Source: Gammaproteobacteria bacterium UBA2679
Lineage (GTDB): Bacteria > Pseudomonadota > Gammaproteobacteria > Pseudomonadales > Oleiphilaceae
NCBI GenBank assembly: GCA_002354735.1
Contig: DEMD01000010.1
Coordinates: 310,001 to 374,000, forward strand
Direction of reading: 5' to 3'
Length of the DNA: 64,000 nt
A program made the position numbers and the translations under genes. The notes beneath the pieces are model-generated. The model was given only the letters and a program-made list of their open reading frames with translations. It made no database searches and was not told where the DNA came from. This document shows, in pieces, positions 17,561 to 27,339 of the stretch. Each line of letters starts with the position of its first letter. The stretch's first letter is position 1.

Positions 17561-17610
17561 GGAGGCTCCTTGAAGCATCAATGTTTGAGTCGGGTGATTT
17601 CAGGTTCCGT

Positions 17611-18225
17611 TCAGCCCGCCCGAGCAGCGTTGCGTCGGTCGAAAGTAAGGACCCGATAGATATACCCGAGGACAAGTCCGATGACCACAACATTGGAAAC
17701 CGGGTTCATGTATTTGCCGATAAGTTCGAAATTGTTTTCGAGCAGAAAGCCTGCACCGGTCAGAAGCGCCGTGAACAAGATCGTGCCCGCGGCTGAGTAG
17801 AGTAGAAAAGGCAGAAGCTTCATTTCGGCCATGCCCGCCGGAACCGAAATAAGCGTGCGGATGCCAGGGACCATGCGCCCGAAGAAGACCGCAGCCCAGC
17901 CATGACGCTGGAACCAGTTTCGAGCGGCATCTATTTCATGTGGGGAGAGTGCAAGCCACCTTCCGTGGCGGGATGCCCATCGCTTGAGCCTGTCTGCACC
18001 AACCATGCGGCCGATGTAGTACCAGAACATGGCACCAAGCAGGGAGCCAAAGCTGCCAGCAATAACAACAACGATCACATTCAGCTCGCCTTTGGCAGCC
18101 ACATACCCGCCGAGTGGCATGATCAGCTCGGAGGGTATGGGCGGAAAAACATTCTCCGCGAACATCAGTAGCGCGATGCCAAAATAGCCTGTGCGCTCCA
18201 CCAGGCTTATGACGAAATCAAACAC
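17611..18225 (-). CDS. DedA family membrane protein
   Basis: This 204-residue polytopic protein is a clear DedA member: ENVFPPIPSELIMPLGGY, the GSLLG helix, FFGRMVPGIRTLISVPAGM and the following AGTILF helix. DedA proteins take part in recycling of undecaprenyl phosphate and other lipid carriers and in maintaining the proton-motive force. The start codon is GTG. The gene lies six bases after the ferritin-like gene's stop and is probably co-transcribed with it. Confidence 0.93.
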   Translation of the reverse strand: MFDFVISLVERTGYFGIALLMFAENVFPPIPSELIMPLGGYVAAKGELNVIVVVIAGSFGSLLGAMFWYYIGRMVGADRLKRWASRHGRWLALSPHEIDAARNWFQRHGWAAVFFGRMVPGIRTLISVPAGMAEMKLLPFLLYSAAGTILFTALLTGAGFLLENNFELIGKYMNPVSNVVVIGLVLGYIYRVLTFDRRNAARAG

Positions 18226-18231
18226 CCGATA

Positions 18232-18675
18232 CTACGCAGTTGCCTTGTCCTTGATATGCTGATCGATCCAGGCCTTGTGGCGCTGCTCATCAGCATAATT
18301 GGCATTGATTACACTCAGCTCATTGGGCTGCAGATCATCCAGTCCGCGTGCCTTGTCATAGGCTACGTTGGTGATTTTCTCATTCGCACTCATGGCCATA
18401 AGTATGGTTTTGTCGCCAATGAGATCTGCGAGAACGACCTTTCCCTTGGTCAGAATTCGCTTGAAATCCGGCCCATCAGGCGGCGTCTCACCCCTTTTCC
18501 TCACGAGGTCGCCAATGTTCGCGGTATGGCGAACATGATCCTGCTTGAAACTCTCCAGCTTCTTGGCGGCCTCCTTATCGTCGAGTCGATCGATGGCGGC
18601 ATCGTATGCTTCGATGGCGTCATAATCGAGTGCGACGAGTTCCTTCAGAGCTTTTATGACTGCTTTGTCTGACAT
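18232..18675 (-). CDS. Ferritin-like (DUF2383/PA2169-type) protein
   Basis: This 147-residue helical protein has the repeated pattern of DUF2383 ferritin-like proteins: LVALDYDAIEAYDAAID, FKQDHVRHTANIGDLV and YADEQRHKAWID, with Glu/His pairs typical of a helical bundle that may bind metal. The ATG follows AAGGAG; the longer open frame upstream lacks such support. Relatives are often stress-induced. It is divergent from the gamma-glutamylcyclotransferase gene across 252 bp (18676-18927), in which I recognise only the ribosome binding site. Confidence 0.85.
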   Translation of the reverse strand: MSDKAVIKALKELVALDYDAIEAYDAAIDRLDDKEAAKKLESFKQDHVRHTANIGDLVRKRGETPPDGPDFKRILTKGKVVLADLIGDKTILMAMSANEKITNVAYDKARGLDDLQPNELSVINANYADEQRHKAWIDQHIKDKATA

Positions 18676-18927
18676 GTGTTTCTCCTTATGGTCCTGGGAC
18701 CTGAATTGCCAGAAGGATATAAGCAAGCGATGCGCCAACTCGTGATGTTGGCCGCCAGTCCTGGTGCGCAGGCGCCTGCGAGCCAAGTCACCGTGAGCCT
18801 GGGGCTAGACTTCAAACCAATAACTACAACAATTCATGTAAAAAATACGCGCGTTCAGGCCGTCCCGCCAGGCATCTTCTCGACCAGACTTGCGCTTGTT
18901 CTGGCGGCTATCTAATCTGGTCAAATC

Positions 18928-19377
18928 ATGGTTGACCCTGGTGGAGCACGCGTGGCCGCGGAAGAAGACTACCTGTTCGTCTACGGCACGCTGCGCAAGG
19001 CAGGTTCGCCGCAGGCGCTGGCGCTGCTTTCACAGTATTGTGACTATCATGCCGAGGCCTGGGTTCAGGGCAGGCTATACGAAGTTGCTGGCTATCCTGG
19101 TCTGGTGGACTCTGCTTGCCCGTCAGATCGGGTGCTGGGCGAGCTATATCATGTGGGCGGCAGGCTCAGTGTGCTGGCCGCACTGGACGACTACGAAGAA
19201 TGTTCAGATCATTTTCCGCAGCCCCACGAATATATCCGCTGTCGAAGACCCGTTTCGCTGATCGATGGCGCCGTCGTCCAGGCCTGGATCTATCTGTACA
19301 ATCGTGATGTCGGAGAACTCTTGTCGATACCATCAGGTGACTACACCGCCTTTCTTGCCAGCTCCGGAGACCTCTGA
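18928..19377 (+). CDS. Gamma-glutamylcyclotransferase family protein (AIG2-like)
   Basis: This 149-residue protein has the FVYGTLRK substrate-binding loop near residue 15, GRLYEVAGYPGLV and the acidic DDYEEC segment of the GGCT fold. Family enzymes form 5-oxoproline from gamma-glutamyl amines or act on related adducts. A GTG at 18952 with GGTGGAG five bases upstream is a good alternative start, shortening the protein by eight residues. The next gene begins two bases after its stop. Confidence 0.87.
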   Translation: MVDPGGARVAAEEDYLFVYGTLRKAGSPQALALLSQYCDYHAEAWVQGRLYEVAGYPGLVDSACPSDRVLGELYHVGGRLSVLAALDDYEECSDHFPQPHEYIRCRRPVSLIDGAVVQAWIYLYNRDVGELLSIPSGDYTAFLASSGDL

Positions 19378-19379
19378 CG

Positions 19380-20000
19380 ATGCCGATTTTCACCTTGATC
19401 ATACTTATCGCCCTCGCGGTCCTGGGCTTTTACGCGATACGCCGATCCGCAGGTCGATCGAAGCAGCAGCTCGAAGATGATTCGGCGCCCAGCCAGAATG
19501 GCAGGCCCCCCAGGCAGGTTAGCGATGAGGTGGAACGCGAACCCGATGCTGACAAGCGTCGGTTGGGTGCCATGTATTCCGGAAATCTCGGTGAGTACCA
19601 GAAGGAGGAGACTGAACTCGCTGTGCGAGTCGCCAATGAAAAGTTTGGGCGAACGCTCGATTATTCACATCGCTCGATCGCTGATGTCGAAGCCATTCTC
19701 GGCGGGGCGCATGACTACACCCTGATGGGCGACGCGAAAGACACCGATAATCTGGTGGACTGGGCAGAAATGTTTGGCTGCTACATCGCCACGGTGATCC
19801 AGAAGCAGACTGGAGAGGGGCAACTCGAGCGTGATCACCAGGATCTGGGCGATGACAGCTATCCCTTTCACTGGAAGGGCGAAACGATCTTTCCCCAGTC
19901 ATGGTGCCACAAGCGTATTTTCGAAGGCCCTGCTCACGATTTGAGTCGCAAGTACAAAACAGAAATCCTCGACAGGATCTACGGTCCCACCTCCACGTAA
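19380..20000 (+). CDS. Hypothetical membrane-anchored protein, DUF3806-like pattern
   Basis: The 206-residue protein has one N-terminal membrane helix (about 3-19), a charged, probably disordered stretch to about residue 60, and a soluble domain with YSHRSIADVEAILGG and WAEMFGCYIATVI. The general pattern resembles DUF3806 proteins, but I am not certain. No catalytic motif is seen. It starts two bases after the cyclotransferase gene and must be co-transcribed with it. Confidence 0.7.
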   Translation: MPIFTLIILIALAVLGFYAIRRSAGRSKQQLEDDSAPSQNGRPPRQVSDEVEREPDADKRRLGAMYSGNLGEYQKEETELAVRVANEKFGRTLDYSHRSIADVEAILGGAHDYTLMGDAKDTDNLVDWAEMFGCYIATVIQKQTGEGQLERDHQDLGDDSYPFHWKGETIFPQSWCHKRIFEGPAHDLSRKYKTEILDRIYGPTST

Positions 20001-20088
20001 ACTTGCAATCCCCGCCCATGACAGGTAAACAGGCCCTCCAGTTCAGGAATGCCCGCGCCACTTTTATAAGCCGTTTAAGGTAACAGTG

Positions 20089-20101
20089 AACCTAATAGGT
20101 T
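20089..20101. repeat. Inverted repeat 1 upstream of ectD (possible operator)
   Basis: AACCTA-A-TAGGTT is a perfect 13-bp inverted repeat with a one-base centre. A second repeat with the same core arms lies 42 bp downstream. No strong -35/-10 pair is evident in the 222-bp gap (20001-20222). Confidence 0.4.
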
Positions 20102-20129
20102 AACTTTCGTACCCACCGGCAACGAAGTG

Positions 20130-20145
20130 ACCTAGACCTTTAGGT
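20130..20145. repeat. Inverted repeat 2 upstream of ectD (possible operator)
   Basis: ACCTA-N6-TAGGT repeats the arms of the element at 20089-20101 with a wider centre. It lies about 80 bp before the ectD ATG and overlaps a weak TATAGC -10-like box at 20145-20150. Confidence 0.35.
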
Positions 20146-20222
20146 ATAGCGTGCGCTTGCGCGAATTGTGTTCGTGTAGCGTTCTGATTTTTGGACATGA
20201 ATCGAAACTGGAGGACATTGTT

Positions 20223-21125
20223 ATGGAACCTGTGAGGGATATTTATCCATCCAGAACAGGGGAATGTGAGCAAGTACTGAATCGCATGGATCCCGTTGTG
20301 TATGGAGACAGCAGCCAGCCCCCCGAGTTTGGGTTGGAGACAGATCAAATCAAATTTTACGAAGAGAATGGCTATCTCACCGTACCGGATTTCATGCCAG
20401 AGGTAGTGCCAGATCTGCTTGCAGAGATGGAGCGCATGAAACAGGATCTCTCTGGTGAAGAGACGCTCATCACCGAGCCTGATAGCGGCGAAATCAGAAC
20501 CATCTTCAAACCTTTCGCCTACAGCGAAGTTGTCGACCGCCTCTCCCGCGATCCGCGCATCCTCAACAAGGTCAGACAGCTGCTCGGCTCCGAAGTCTAC
20601 CTCATGCAGTCGCGCATCAACGTCAAACCAGCCTTCAAGGGCCGATCCTTTCCGTGGCACTCTGACTTCGAGACCTGGCATGTGGAGGATGGCATGCCAC
20701 GTATGCGAGCCGTTACGGTTTGGCTGATGCTTAGTGAGAACACCGAATACAATGGTCCGCTTTTCGTTGTGCCAGGTTCGCACAAAAAATACGTGGCGTG
20801 CAGTGGCAAGACGGTCGAGAAGAACTACGAGACCTCGCTGAAAAAACAGACGCTCGGTGTACCAAAGCCAGAGACGATGAAGGAGGTATTGGCGAATTCC
20901 GAGATCAAGGGTCTCTATGGTCAGCCGGGAACGCTGGTATTCCACGAGTGCAATCTGCTCCACGGCTCGCCTGACAATATCTCTGGTGACCCGCGATCGA
21001 TTCTGATGTTCGTCTACAACAGTGTGGAAAACCGGCCAGTCGAACCCTTCGGAGGCCAGGCTCCACGGCCGCACTACCTGTCGAATCCAGACCTTACGCC
21101 GCTCAAGCCGGTGGATATCAACTGA
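20223..21125 (+). CDS. ectD: Ectoine hydroxylase
   Basis: This 300-residue Fe(II)/2-oxoglutarate dioxygenase of the PhyH superfamily converts ectoine to 5-hydroxyectoine. It matches EctD closely: DIYPSR and DPVVYG at the N-terminus, WHSDFETWHVEDGMPRMRA in the core, and PGSH. Iron ligands H146, D148 and H247 fall at the family positions. The length is the usual EctD length with the ATG after GGAGG; an earlier in-frame ATG has no such site. No ectABC genes are nearby, so it either works with an ectoine pathway encoded elsewhere or on imported ectoine. Confidence 0.92.
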   Translation: MEPVRDIYPSRTGECEQVLNRMDPVVYGDSSQPPEFGLETDQIKFYEENGYLTVPDFMPEVVPDLLAEMERMKQDLSGEETLITEPDSGEIRTIFKPFAYSEVVDRLSRDPRILNKVRQLLGSEVYLMQSRINVKPAFKGRSFPWHSDFETWHVEDGMPRMRAVTVWLMLSENTEYNGPLFVVPGSHKKYVACSGKTVEKNYETSLKKQTLGVPKPETMKEVLANSEIKGLYGQPGTLVFHECNLLHGSPDNISGDPRSILMFVYNSVENRPVEPFGGQAPRPHYLSNPDLTPLKPVDIN

Positions 21126-21137
21126 AGGTCTCAACCT

Positions 21138-21185
21138 GGGGAGCGAAGCACTGGTCCTCCCCTGAAACTCTGATATCCTGAGGGG
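21138..21185 (+). repeat. Overlapping alternative hairpins between ectD and the FUSC gene
   Basis: CTCCCC (21157-21162) can pair with GGGGAG upstream (21138-21143), while CCCCT (21159-21163) can pair with AGGGG downstream (21181-21185). The two stems exclude each other. No U-tract follows, so neither is a standard terminator. Confidence 0.25.
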
Positions 21186-21217
21186 CTGATCACCGCAGTT
21201 CCCTTCAGGTAGGCGAC

Positions 21218-23275
21218 ATGGCTTCCGACAGCAAGCAGCGCAGGGTTTCCTTCCGAAAGCGGTTATATCGTCTACGTGCCGCTTTCGTTCAGCAGGATCC
21301 TGGGCTGCTGCGGCTCCAGGCCACGGGCCGCATCATGGCTACCTTGTCGACGGTCATCGTTGCGCTTATCTATCTGACGGAACAGTTTGAGCTGCCTATC
21401 CAGAGCATGCTGCTGGCCACCAGTGCTGCGGCTTATCTCAGTCTCTTCGTGCGTGATGAACTCAGGGCAGACCGTATTCGGACCACTGCGCTGTCAACCC
21501 TGGCAATCCTGGCTGCCGTTGTGCCCGGCGTACTGTTCGCACCGTATGGCATTGCGGCGGCACCGCTGCTCTGTACGCTCGTGCTGGTGTCGTTCACGAT
21601 GGCTGCGGTTAGCACCCGAGCCACTACAGTTGGCCTGGCCGGAACGTGGATGTACGGATTCAGCCTCTACTTTCAGCCGCCGCCCGGTCATACGCTGACT
21701 TATCTTCTGGCGGTAGCCTTTGCCTGCGCGATCACCATGCTGATCCGCTTCCTGCTATGGCGCGACGATCGCTCGCTCGAGCGTAAGCGTCTGCTAAGAA
21801 TTTACGGCATGGCGATGTACGACTTCATCGATGCCCTGATGGCTCGTAGCAACGCGCGGCGGCGCACATACGCTTTCAACCGCATGCACAACCGTGTTTT
21901 CCCTATCGAAAGCGCGTTGCTTCGCCGCTCTGATATTCCAGACCGACTGTATGAAACCCTGCTTCGGTTTCGTCTGGGCATCGAAGGCGTGGGCTTGAGG
22001 ATCAAGGAGTTTTCGCGAGGGGATCTGGAGCAGTTGCGGGAAGATCTCGCTCTCTTTCCGCCCGAGATCGCACGTAGCGAAAATGCCGCCGAGCGTTCAG
22101 CGCGGGCAGAGGAGGGCGCCCCGCTTCCAGCCGAAGCGCATCCATTGATGAAACGATTGCGTTTGCGGATGTTGCGAATCGGTGTGCTGTCGGGAAAGAG
22201 CAGTTCGGGACTTGCCAGAATTAGTGCCCGCAGTCAGCCAGTCATCGATACCACCACCTGGCGCGAGCGTCTGCCGCGTGTCTTGCCAAAGGCACTACAG
22301 GTAACGCTAGCCGTCTCTTTGGCGGTGCTATTCGGCAGTATGCTGTCGGCCGACCGTTGGCTGTGGGCGTTTCTCGCTGCACTCTTTATGTATGTGGGTA
22401 ATGAATCAGCTGGTCAGATTCTGACTCGAGGCTGGAGCAATGTGATTGGCAGTATCATAGGCGTGGGCATCGGCCTGCTCGTGACCAGTCTGGTGCAGGG
22501 CAATATGGCGGTCGAGCTGACAGCCATATTCTGCTTTCTGTTCATCGGTATCTATGCCACGCCGGTCAACTATGCCTTCTTTGCCGCCGGCCTTACCGCG
22601 ACGCTCGGCCTGCTGCAGGGCATGAGCGGAGGTGAAGTGCCATCAATACTCGAGCTACGCTTCATAGAGGTCATTATTGGTGCCGGTGTAGGTGTGCTGG
22701 TGGCTTATATCGTTTCACCGCTGCAGGCGCGAACGCACGTCCGTCGTTCAGTAGCCGCTCTGTTGCTGAGTATGTGCCGGCTGCTTGAGCATTCAGCGGC
22801 GGGCGAGCAGCGGTCCATGCACGAAAAGCTCAACCTGTTCAGGCTGGCGATTGCGCCAGGGCGCCTGGGATTCATGCCGCAGGTCAGACATGCGATTACC
22901 AGGCGTACCGGCCAACTCATGGCAGTGGTGCATTACGTGGAGCTCTACGATTATCTCCGTCACCTGGCTGCAGCAGATTTGGAGGAGTCCACCACCGGCG
23001 ATGCAGATACGACAACATCAGAGACTACAGCGCCGTTTGCCACCCGCGCCGAAGACGAGGTGCAGCGGCGCAGAATAGTGCTACAAATGGAGGAATTGGC
23101 TGGGGCGCTCACAGAGGGGCGCGTGCCGGTAAACGCGCTTGAGCCTACGTCGGCACTGCCTCAGATCACCGAGAGTGCCCGCAGCGGCATCGATCCCGAT
23201 GCCTTCAAGGCAGCCCTGGACCGTCTCGAGCTGGCGCTCTACGAGCTCATCGAGGATGTGGCGAAACGAGACTAG
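21218..23275 (+). CDS. FUSC family transporter (aromatic acid exporter-like)
   Basis: This 685-residue inner-membrane protein has two hydrophobic blocks (about 40-175 and 360-510), each followed by a charged cytoplasmic region, the usual FUSC layout (YccS/AaeB-like). The second block has the ADRWLWAFLAALFMYVGN and ILTRGWSNVIGSIIGVGIG signature. Such proteins are thought to export aromatic or other organic acids, in some cases with a periplasmic adaptor; no adaptor gene is adjacent. It ends six bases from the stop of trpC on the other strand. Confidence 0.85.
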   Translation: MASDSKQRRVSFRKRLYRLRAAFVQQDPGLLRLQATGRIMATLSTVIVALIYLTEQFELPIQSMLLATSAAAYLSLFVRDELRADRIRTTALSTLAILAAVVPGVLFAPYGIAAAPLLCTLVLVSFTMAAVSTRATTVGLAGTWMYGFSLYFQPPPGHTLTYLLAVAFACAITMLIRFLLWRDDRSLERKRLLRIYGMAMYDFIDALMARSNARRRTYAFNRMHNRVFPIESALLRRSDIPDRLYETLLRFRLGIEGVGLRIKEFSRGDLEQLREDLALFPPEIARSENAAERSARAEEGAPLPAEAHPLMKRLRLRMLRIGVLSGKSSSGLARISARSQPVIDTTTWRERLPRVLPKALQVTLAVSLAVLFGSMLSADRWLWAFLAALFMYVGNESAGQILTRGWSNVIGSIIGVGIGLLVTSLVQGNMAVELTAIFCFLFIGIYATPVNYAFFAAGLTATLGLLQGMSGGEVPSILELRFIEVIIGAGVGVLVAYIVSPLQARTHVRRSVAALLLSMCRLLEHSAAGEQRSMHEKLNLFRLAIAPGRLGFMPQVRHAITRRTGQLMAVVHYVELYDYLRHLAAADLEESTTGDADTTTSETTAPFATRAEDEVQRRRIVLQMEELAGALTEGRVPVNALEPTSALPQITESARSGIDPDAFKAALDRLELALYELIEDVAKRD

Positions 23276-23281
23276 CGGCGG

Positions 23282-24103
23282 CTAGTTGAAAAGGGCTTCC
23301 AGCGCGGCACCAGGATCATCTGCACGCATGAACGACTCGCCGACCAGAAAACTGAACACGCCGTTCCGCTGCATATGGTCGACATCTTCCCGGCTGGTGA
23401 TACCGCTTTCGGTGACCACGATCTTGCCCGCCGGGATCTTGTGCAGCAGTCTGGTCGTGGTGTCGAGCGAAACCTCAAAAGTGTGCAAATTACGATTGTT
23501 GATGCCGAGCAGCGGCGTGCCCAGTGTAAGCGCGGCACTCAACTCGGACTCGTTATGCACTTCGACCAGCACATCGAGCTGAAGACTGCGGGCCAGGTCG
23601 TGAAGGCTATGCATCTGCTCCACTTCGAGGCATGCGGCAATCAGCAGAATACAATCGGCGCCTATCAGCCTGGCTTCATAGATCTGGTAAGGATCAATAA
23701 TGAAGTCCTTACGCAATACAGGTAAGGAGCACGCTGCACGAGCCTGCTGCAGGTAACTGTCGCTGCCCTGGAAGTAATCGATATCCGTCAGCACCGACAG
23801 ACACGCAGCGCCGGCTTTCTCGTACTGCTGCGCAATGCGCGCGGGGTCGAAATCTTCGCGGATCACGCCCTTGCTGGGAGAGGCCTTCTTGATTTCGGCG
23901 ATGACGGCGGGCATGCCTCGATCGAGCTTGTGTTGGATCGCCCTGAGGAATCCGCGCGGCGGCGGTACGGTGGCCAGGGCTTCCATCATGTTGGACTGAG
24001 GGTTACGGAGGCTACGTTCCTCGACTTCCTCACGCTTGCGATTGACGATGGTCTTGAGGATGGTCGGTGTTTCACTGCTGGAGGTGGTATCGAGATGGCT
24101 CAC
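23282..24103 (-). CDS. trpC: Indole-3-glycerol phosphate synthase
   Basis: This 273-residue TIM-barrel enzyme closes the indole ring in tryptophan synthesis. Motifs seen are [49 protein letters not shown] and VTESGI. The GTG start overlaps the trpD stop (GTGA), showing translational coupling. It is the last gene of rpe-trpE-trpG-trpD-trpC. It is monofunctional; no trpF domain is fused. Confidence 0.96.
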   Translation of the reverse strand: MSHLDTTSSSETPTILKTIVNRKREEVEERSLRNPQSNMMEALATVPPPRGFLRAIQHKLDRGMPAVIAEIKKASPSKGVIREDFDPARIAQQYEKAGAACLSVLTDIDYFQGSDSYLQQARAACSLPVLRKDFIIDPYQIYEARLIGADCILLIAACLEVEQMHSLHDLARSLQLDVLVEVHNESELSAALTLGTPLLGINNRNLHTFEVSLDTTTRLLHKIPAGKIVVTESGITSREDVDHMQRNGVFSFLVGESFMRADDPGAALEALFN

Positions 24104-25233
24104 GACTCGTCCTCCATGAGCAGGTGAGTGAAGCTTGCCAGCTCCTGCAGTTTTGCCAGCGCCAGACCTGAGCCGATGGCATCCTGCGCCAGCACGACGC
24201 CTTCCGACAGCGACTGTGCCAGGTCCGCGGCGTAAATGGCTGCACCCGCATTGAAAGCGATCAACTGCACTGCGGCATCGATTTGAGCGAAATGTGCCTC
24301 CGCATCGGCATCTGTATTCCTGCCGTTATTGTTGAAGCCCTTGCGACGTTCAGTTCGGCCCTGGGTGCGATCCAGTGCATGATTGTCCAAGGCCTGCTTG
24401 ATCAGGGCGAGGCTCTCTTCTGAATTACTGACCTTCAGGCTGTCCATCGACTGGGTTTCCAAACCCACGTCCTCTGGTTTCACCCGGTATTCGCTGATCT
24501 CGCCCTTGAATAGCTCAACGACCAGCGTCGGCTCGGAAAGGCTGAATTCATCCAGACCGTCATCCGAATGCACCACCAGCACATGCTCGCTGCCAAGGCG
24601 CTGAAGTGCCTCGCAGATGGGTCGACACAGATTGCGGTCGAACACACCGATGACCTGCTTCTTCACGCCAGCAGGATTGGTAATGGGGCCGAGCACATTG
24701 AAGATGGTTCGAACGCCCATCTCCTTGCGTGGTCCTATGGCATGCTTCATGGCGCTGTGGTGCGAAGGTGCAAAGAGAAATCCGACGCCGATGTCCTCGA
24801 TGGCACGGGCCGTCGCGTCAGGTGGGATGGCCAGATTGACCCCGGCGGTTTCCAGTAGATCGGCACTGCCAGTCTTGCTCGACACACTGCGATTGCCGTG
24901 CTTGGCCACCTTGGCGCCGGCTGCGGCAGCGACGAAGGCTGCTGCCGTGCTCACATTGAAAAGACCGCTGCCGTCACCACCAGTGCCGCAGGTGTCGACC
25001 AGATGCTTCAGGTCGCCCTTCACGGTAACGGGTGTCGCGAGGGCGCGCATGACACGCGCTGCACCGGTGATTTCGTCAATAGTCTCGCCCTTCATGCGCA
25101 GCGCTATCAGAAAGCCACCGATCTGGGCAGGTGTGGTCTGGCCGGTCATGATCTGTTGCATGACGTCGGTCATGTCCTCAGTCGACAGATCCTGCCGATC
25201 GATGAGTTGCTTCAGTGCTGCTTGTATTTCCAT
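24100..25233 (-). CDS. trpD: Anthranilate phosphoribosyltransferase
   Basis: This 377-residue enzyme joins anthranilate to PRPP. Motifs include [17 protein letters not shown] (PRPP site), [18 protein letters not shown] and GPITNPA. The usual length is about 335-345; the excess is an Arg/Asn/Asp-rich insertion at about residues 285-317, before the [11 protein letters not shown] helix. It follows trpG by 20 bp and overlaps trpC by four bases. Confidence 0.96.
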   Translation of the reverse strand: MEIQAALKQLIDRQDLSTEDMTDVMQQIMTGQTTPAQIGGFLIALRMKGETIDEITGAARVMRALATPVTVKGDLKHLVDTCGTGGDGSGLFNVSTAAAFVAAAAGAKVAKHGNRSVSSKTGSADLLETAGVNLAIPPDATARAIEDIGVGFLFAPSHHSAMKHAIGPRKEMGVRTIFNVLGPITNPAGVKKQVIGVFDRNLCRPICEALQRLGSEHVLVVHSDDGLDEFSLSEPTLVVELFKGEISEYRVKPEDVGLETQSMDSLKVSNSEESLALIKQALDNHALDRTQGRTERRKGFNNNGRNTDADAEAHFAQIDAAVQLIAFNAGAAIYAADLAQSLSEGVVLAQDAIGSGLALAKLQELASFTHLLMEDES

Positions 25234-25253
25234 AAGTGGCTTCAGATACCGTG

Positions 25254-25841
25254 TTAGCGCGCAGGGCTTTTCAGAAAGTTATCGAGCAGGGCATGTCCGT
25301 GCTCCGTGAGTATCGACTCGGGATGGAACTGCACCCCTTCGATATTGAGCGTCTTGTGGCGCACGCCCATGATCTCTTCTATCTCACCATTATCGTATTG
25401 GGTCCACGCGGTCATCTCGAGGCAGTCCGGAAGGCTATCCTTCTGCAGCACCAGCGAGTGATATCGGGTCGCTGTGTAGGGCGAAGGCAGCCCTGCGAAA
25501 ACACCGACGCCAGTATGGTAGATTGGTGAAGTCTTGCCATGCATGATTCGTCCGCCGCGCACCACCTCTGCACCATACACCTGACCAATGGCCTGGTGAC
25601 CCAGACAGACACCCAGCAAAGGGATCTTGCCAGCAAATCTGCGAATGACATCCATCGAAATGCCTGCTTCATTCGGCGTGCATGGGCCCGGTGACAGAAC
25701 GATCTTCTCGGGCGCCATCTTTTCGATATCGTCCACGGTCAGTTCATCGTTTCTCACCACACGCACATCGGCGCCGAGCTCACCGAGGTATTGCACGATG
25801 TTATAGGTAAACGAATCGTAGTTATCGATCATCAGCAGCAT
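25254..25841 (-). CDS. trpG: Anthranilate synthase glutamine amidotransferase subunit
   Basis: This 195-residue class I glutamine amidotransferase supplies ammonia to TrpE. Catalytic Cys is C79 in GVCLGHQ, with the His-Glu pair in FHPES near the C-terminus, and [12 protein letters not shown] gives the oxyanion loop. It could also serve as PabA for folate synthesis, since no separate pabA is seen here. It starts five bases after trpE. Confidence 0.95.
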   Translation of the reverse strand: MLLMIDNYDSFTYNIVQYLGELGADVRVVRNDELTVDDIEKMAPEKIVLSPGPCTPNEAGISMDVIRRFAGKIPLLGVCLGHQAIGQVYGAEVVRGGRIMHGKTSPIYHTGVGVFAGLPSPYTATRYHSLVLQKDSLPDCLEMTAWTQYDNGEIEEIMGVRHKTLNIEGVQFHPESILTEHGHALLDNFLKSPAR

Positions 25842-25845
25842 TCGA

Positions 25846-27339
25846 TCACAGCCCCCGCTGGGCGAGTGCGACCGCGCGTATCACCGCGCGACCCTTGTTG
25901 AGCGTTTCTTCCCATTCATTGGCGGGCACGGAATCGGCGACAATGCCGGCTCCTGCCTGAACGTAAAGCATCTCGTTCTTTATAACGGCTGTGCGGATGG
26001 CGATAGCCGTGTCCATATTGCCCTGCCAGGATAGGTAGCCTATCGCGCCCCCATAGATGCCGCGTTTCACTGGCTCCAGCTCGTCGATAATCTCCATGGC
26101 ACGAACCTTGGGTGCGCCGCTCAGCGTACCGGCGGGCAGCGTGGCTGCAAGCACGTCGAGTGCTGACATGCCCTGCTTCAGTTTGCCGATGACATTGGAG
26201 ACGATATGCATCACGTGCGAGTACCGTTCGATCACCATCTTCTCGGTGAGCTTCACGCTACTGATGTCCGCGACGCGACCCACATCGTTGCGGCCTAGAT
26301 CGATGAGCATGAGATGTTCTGCCAGCTCCTTGGGATCGGCCAGCAGCTCTTTTTCGAGCGTCTGATCTTCGGCTTCGTTGGCGCCACGAGGGCGGGTGCC
26401 GGCAATCGGCCGGACTGTCACAATGCCGTCTTCGAGGCGCGTTAGAATTTCGGGCGACGAACCTACGATATGGAAGTCGCCGAAGTCCAGGTAGTACATG
26501 TAGGGTGAAGGATTCAGACAGCGCAGCGCACGGTACAGATTGATCGGCTCGGCCTTGAACTCCACTGACATCCGCTGCGAGAGCACCGCCTGCATGATGT
26601 CGCCGGCCTTGATGTATTCACGGATCTTTTCGACACTCGCCTCATAGCCTTCTCGCGTAGAGGCGCTCTTGAAATCATCTTCTGCAGCCTGCGTATCCTG
26701 ACCCACATGCAGCGAGTGATCTGCCAGCGGTGCACGAAGCCGGCGCTCGAGTTCGTTCAGCCGCGCTTCGGCCTTTGCCAGCGCTTCCGGATCGGCCGGA
26801 TCGCAGTGATGCATCAGGAGCAGCTTACCGCTCAGATTGTCGAACACGACCAGCTCATCCGACACCATGAGGTAGATATCGGGTGTGCCAATCGAATCGT
26901 CCTGAGGCTGGGTAAGCTGCAGGCGTTTTTCGACATAGCGAACAGTGTCGTAACCGAAGTAGCCGACGAGGCCGCCATGGAAACGTGGCATGTCTTCAAG
27001 TTCCGGACAGCGGAAGCGCGCCTGATAGTCCGCAACGATGGCCAGCGGATCTTCACAGGTGAAGGATTCAGTGACTTTGCCGTCACAGCCGATTTCCACT
27101 TCGTAGCCCGTTATCCGCAGAAAGTGGCGACATGGCAGCCCGATAATCGAATACCGTCCCCATTTTTCACCGCCCTGCACAGACTCCAGGAGGTAGGAGA
27201 GTGGTTGCTTGCCGAGTTTCAGATAGGTGGACAACGGGGTATCCAGGTCGGCCATGACTTCACGCACGACCGGCACCCGGTTGAAATCTTCGCGTCCGAA
27301 CTGGTCCAGTCGGGCCTGGTCGATGGTCGGTATGCTCAT
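25846..27339 (-). CDS. trpE: Anthranilate synthase component I
   Basis: This 497-residue chorismate-utilising enzyme has the N-terminal region [15 protein letters not shown], where LLES is the tryptophan feedback-binding motif, and the C-terminal signatures [18 protein letters not shown] and [16 protein letters not shown]. Its ATG overlaps the rpe stop by four bases. No leader peptide with Trp codons or attenuator is visible upstream, because rpe directly precedes it. Confidence 0.96.
   Translation of the reverse strand: MSIPTIDQARLDQFGREDFNRVPVVREVMADLDTPLSTYLKLGKQPLSYLLESVQGGEKWGRYSIIGLPCRHFLRITGYEVEIGCDGKVTESFTCEDPLAIVADYQARFRCPELEDMPRFHGGLVGYFGYDTVRYVEKRLQLTQPQDDSIGTPDIYLMVSDELVVFDNLSGKLLLMHHCDPADPEALAKAEARLNELERRLRAPLADHSLHVGQDTQAAEDDFKSASTREGYEASVEKIREYIKAGDIMQAVLSQRMSVEFKAEPINLYRALRCLNPSPYMYYLDFGDFHIVGSSPEILTRLEDGIVTVRPIAGTRPRGANEAEDQTLEKELLADPKELAEHLMLIDLGRNDVGRVADISSVKLTEKMVIERYSHVMHIVSNVIGKLKQGMSALDVLAATLPAGTLSGAPKVRAMEIIDELEPVKRGIYGGAIGYLSWQGNMDTAIAIRTAVIKNEMLYVQAGAGIVADSVPANEWEETLNKGRAVIRAVALAQRGL

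Noticed and set aside
20100..21134. Long minus-strand open frame (344 codons) opposite ectD
   Set aside because: It mirrors the ectD coding sequence, shows no known domain and has no ribosome binding site. ectD is certain.
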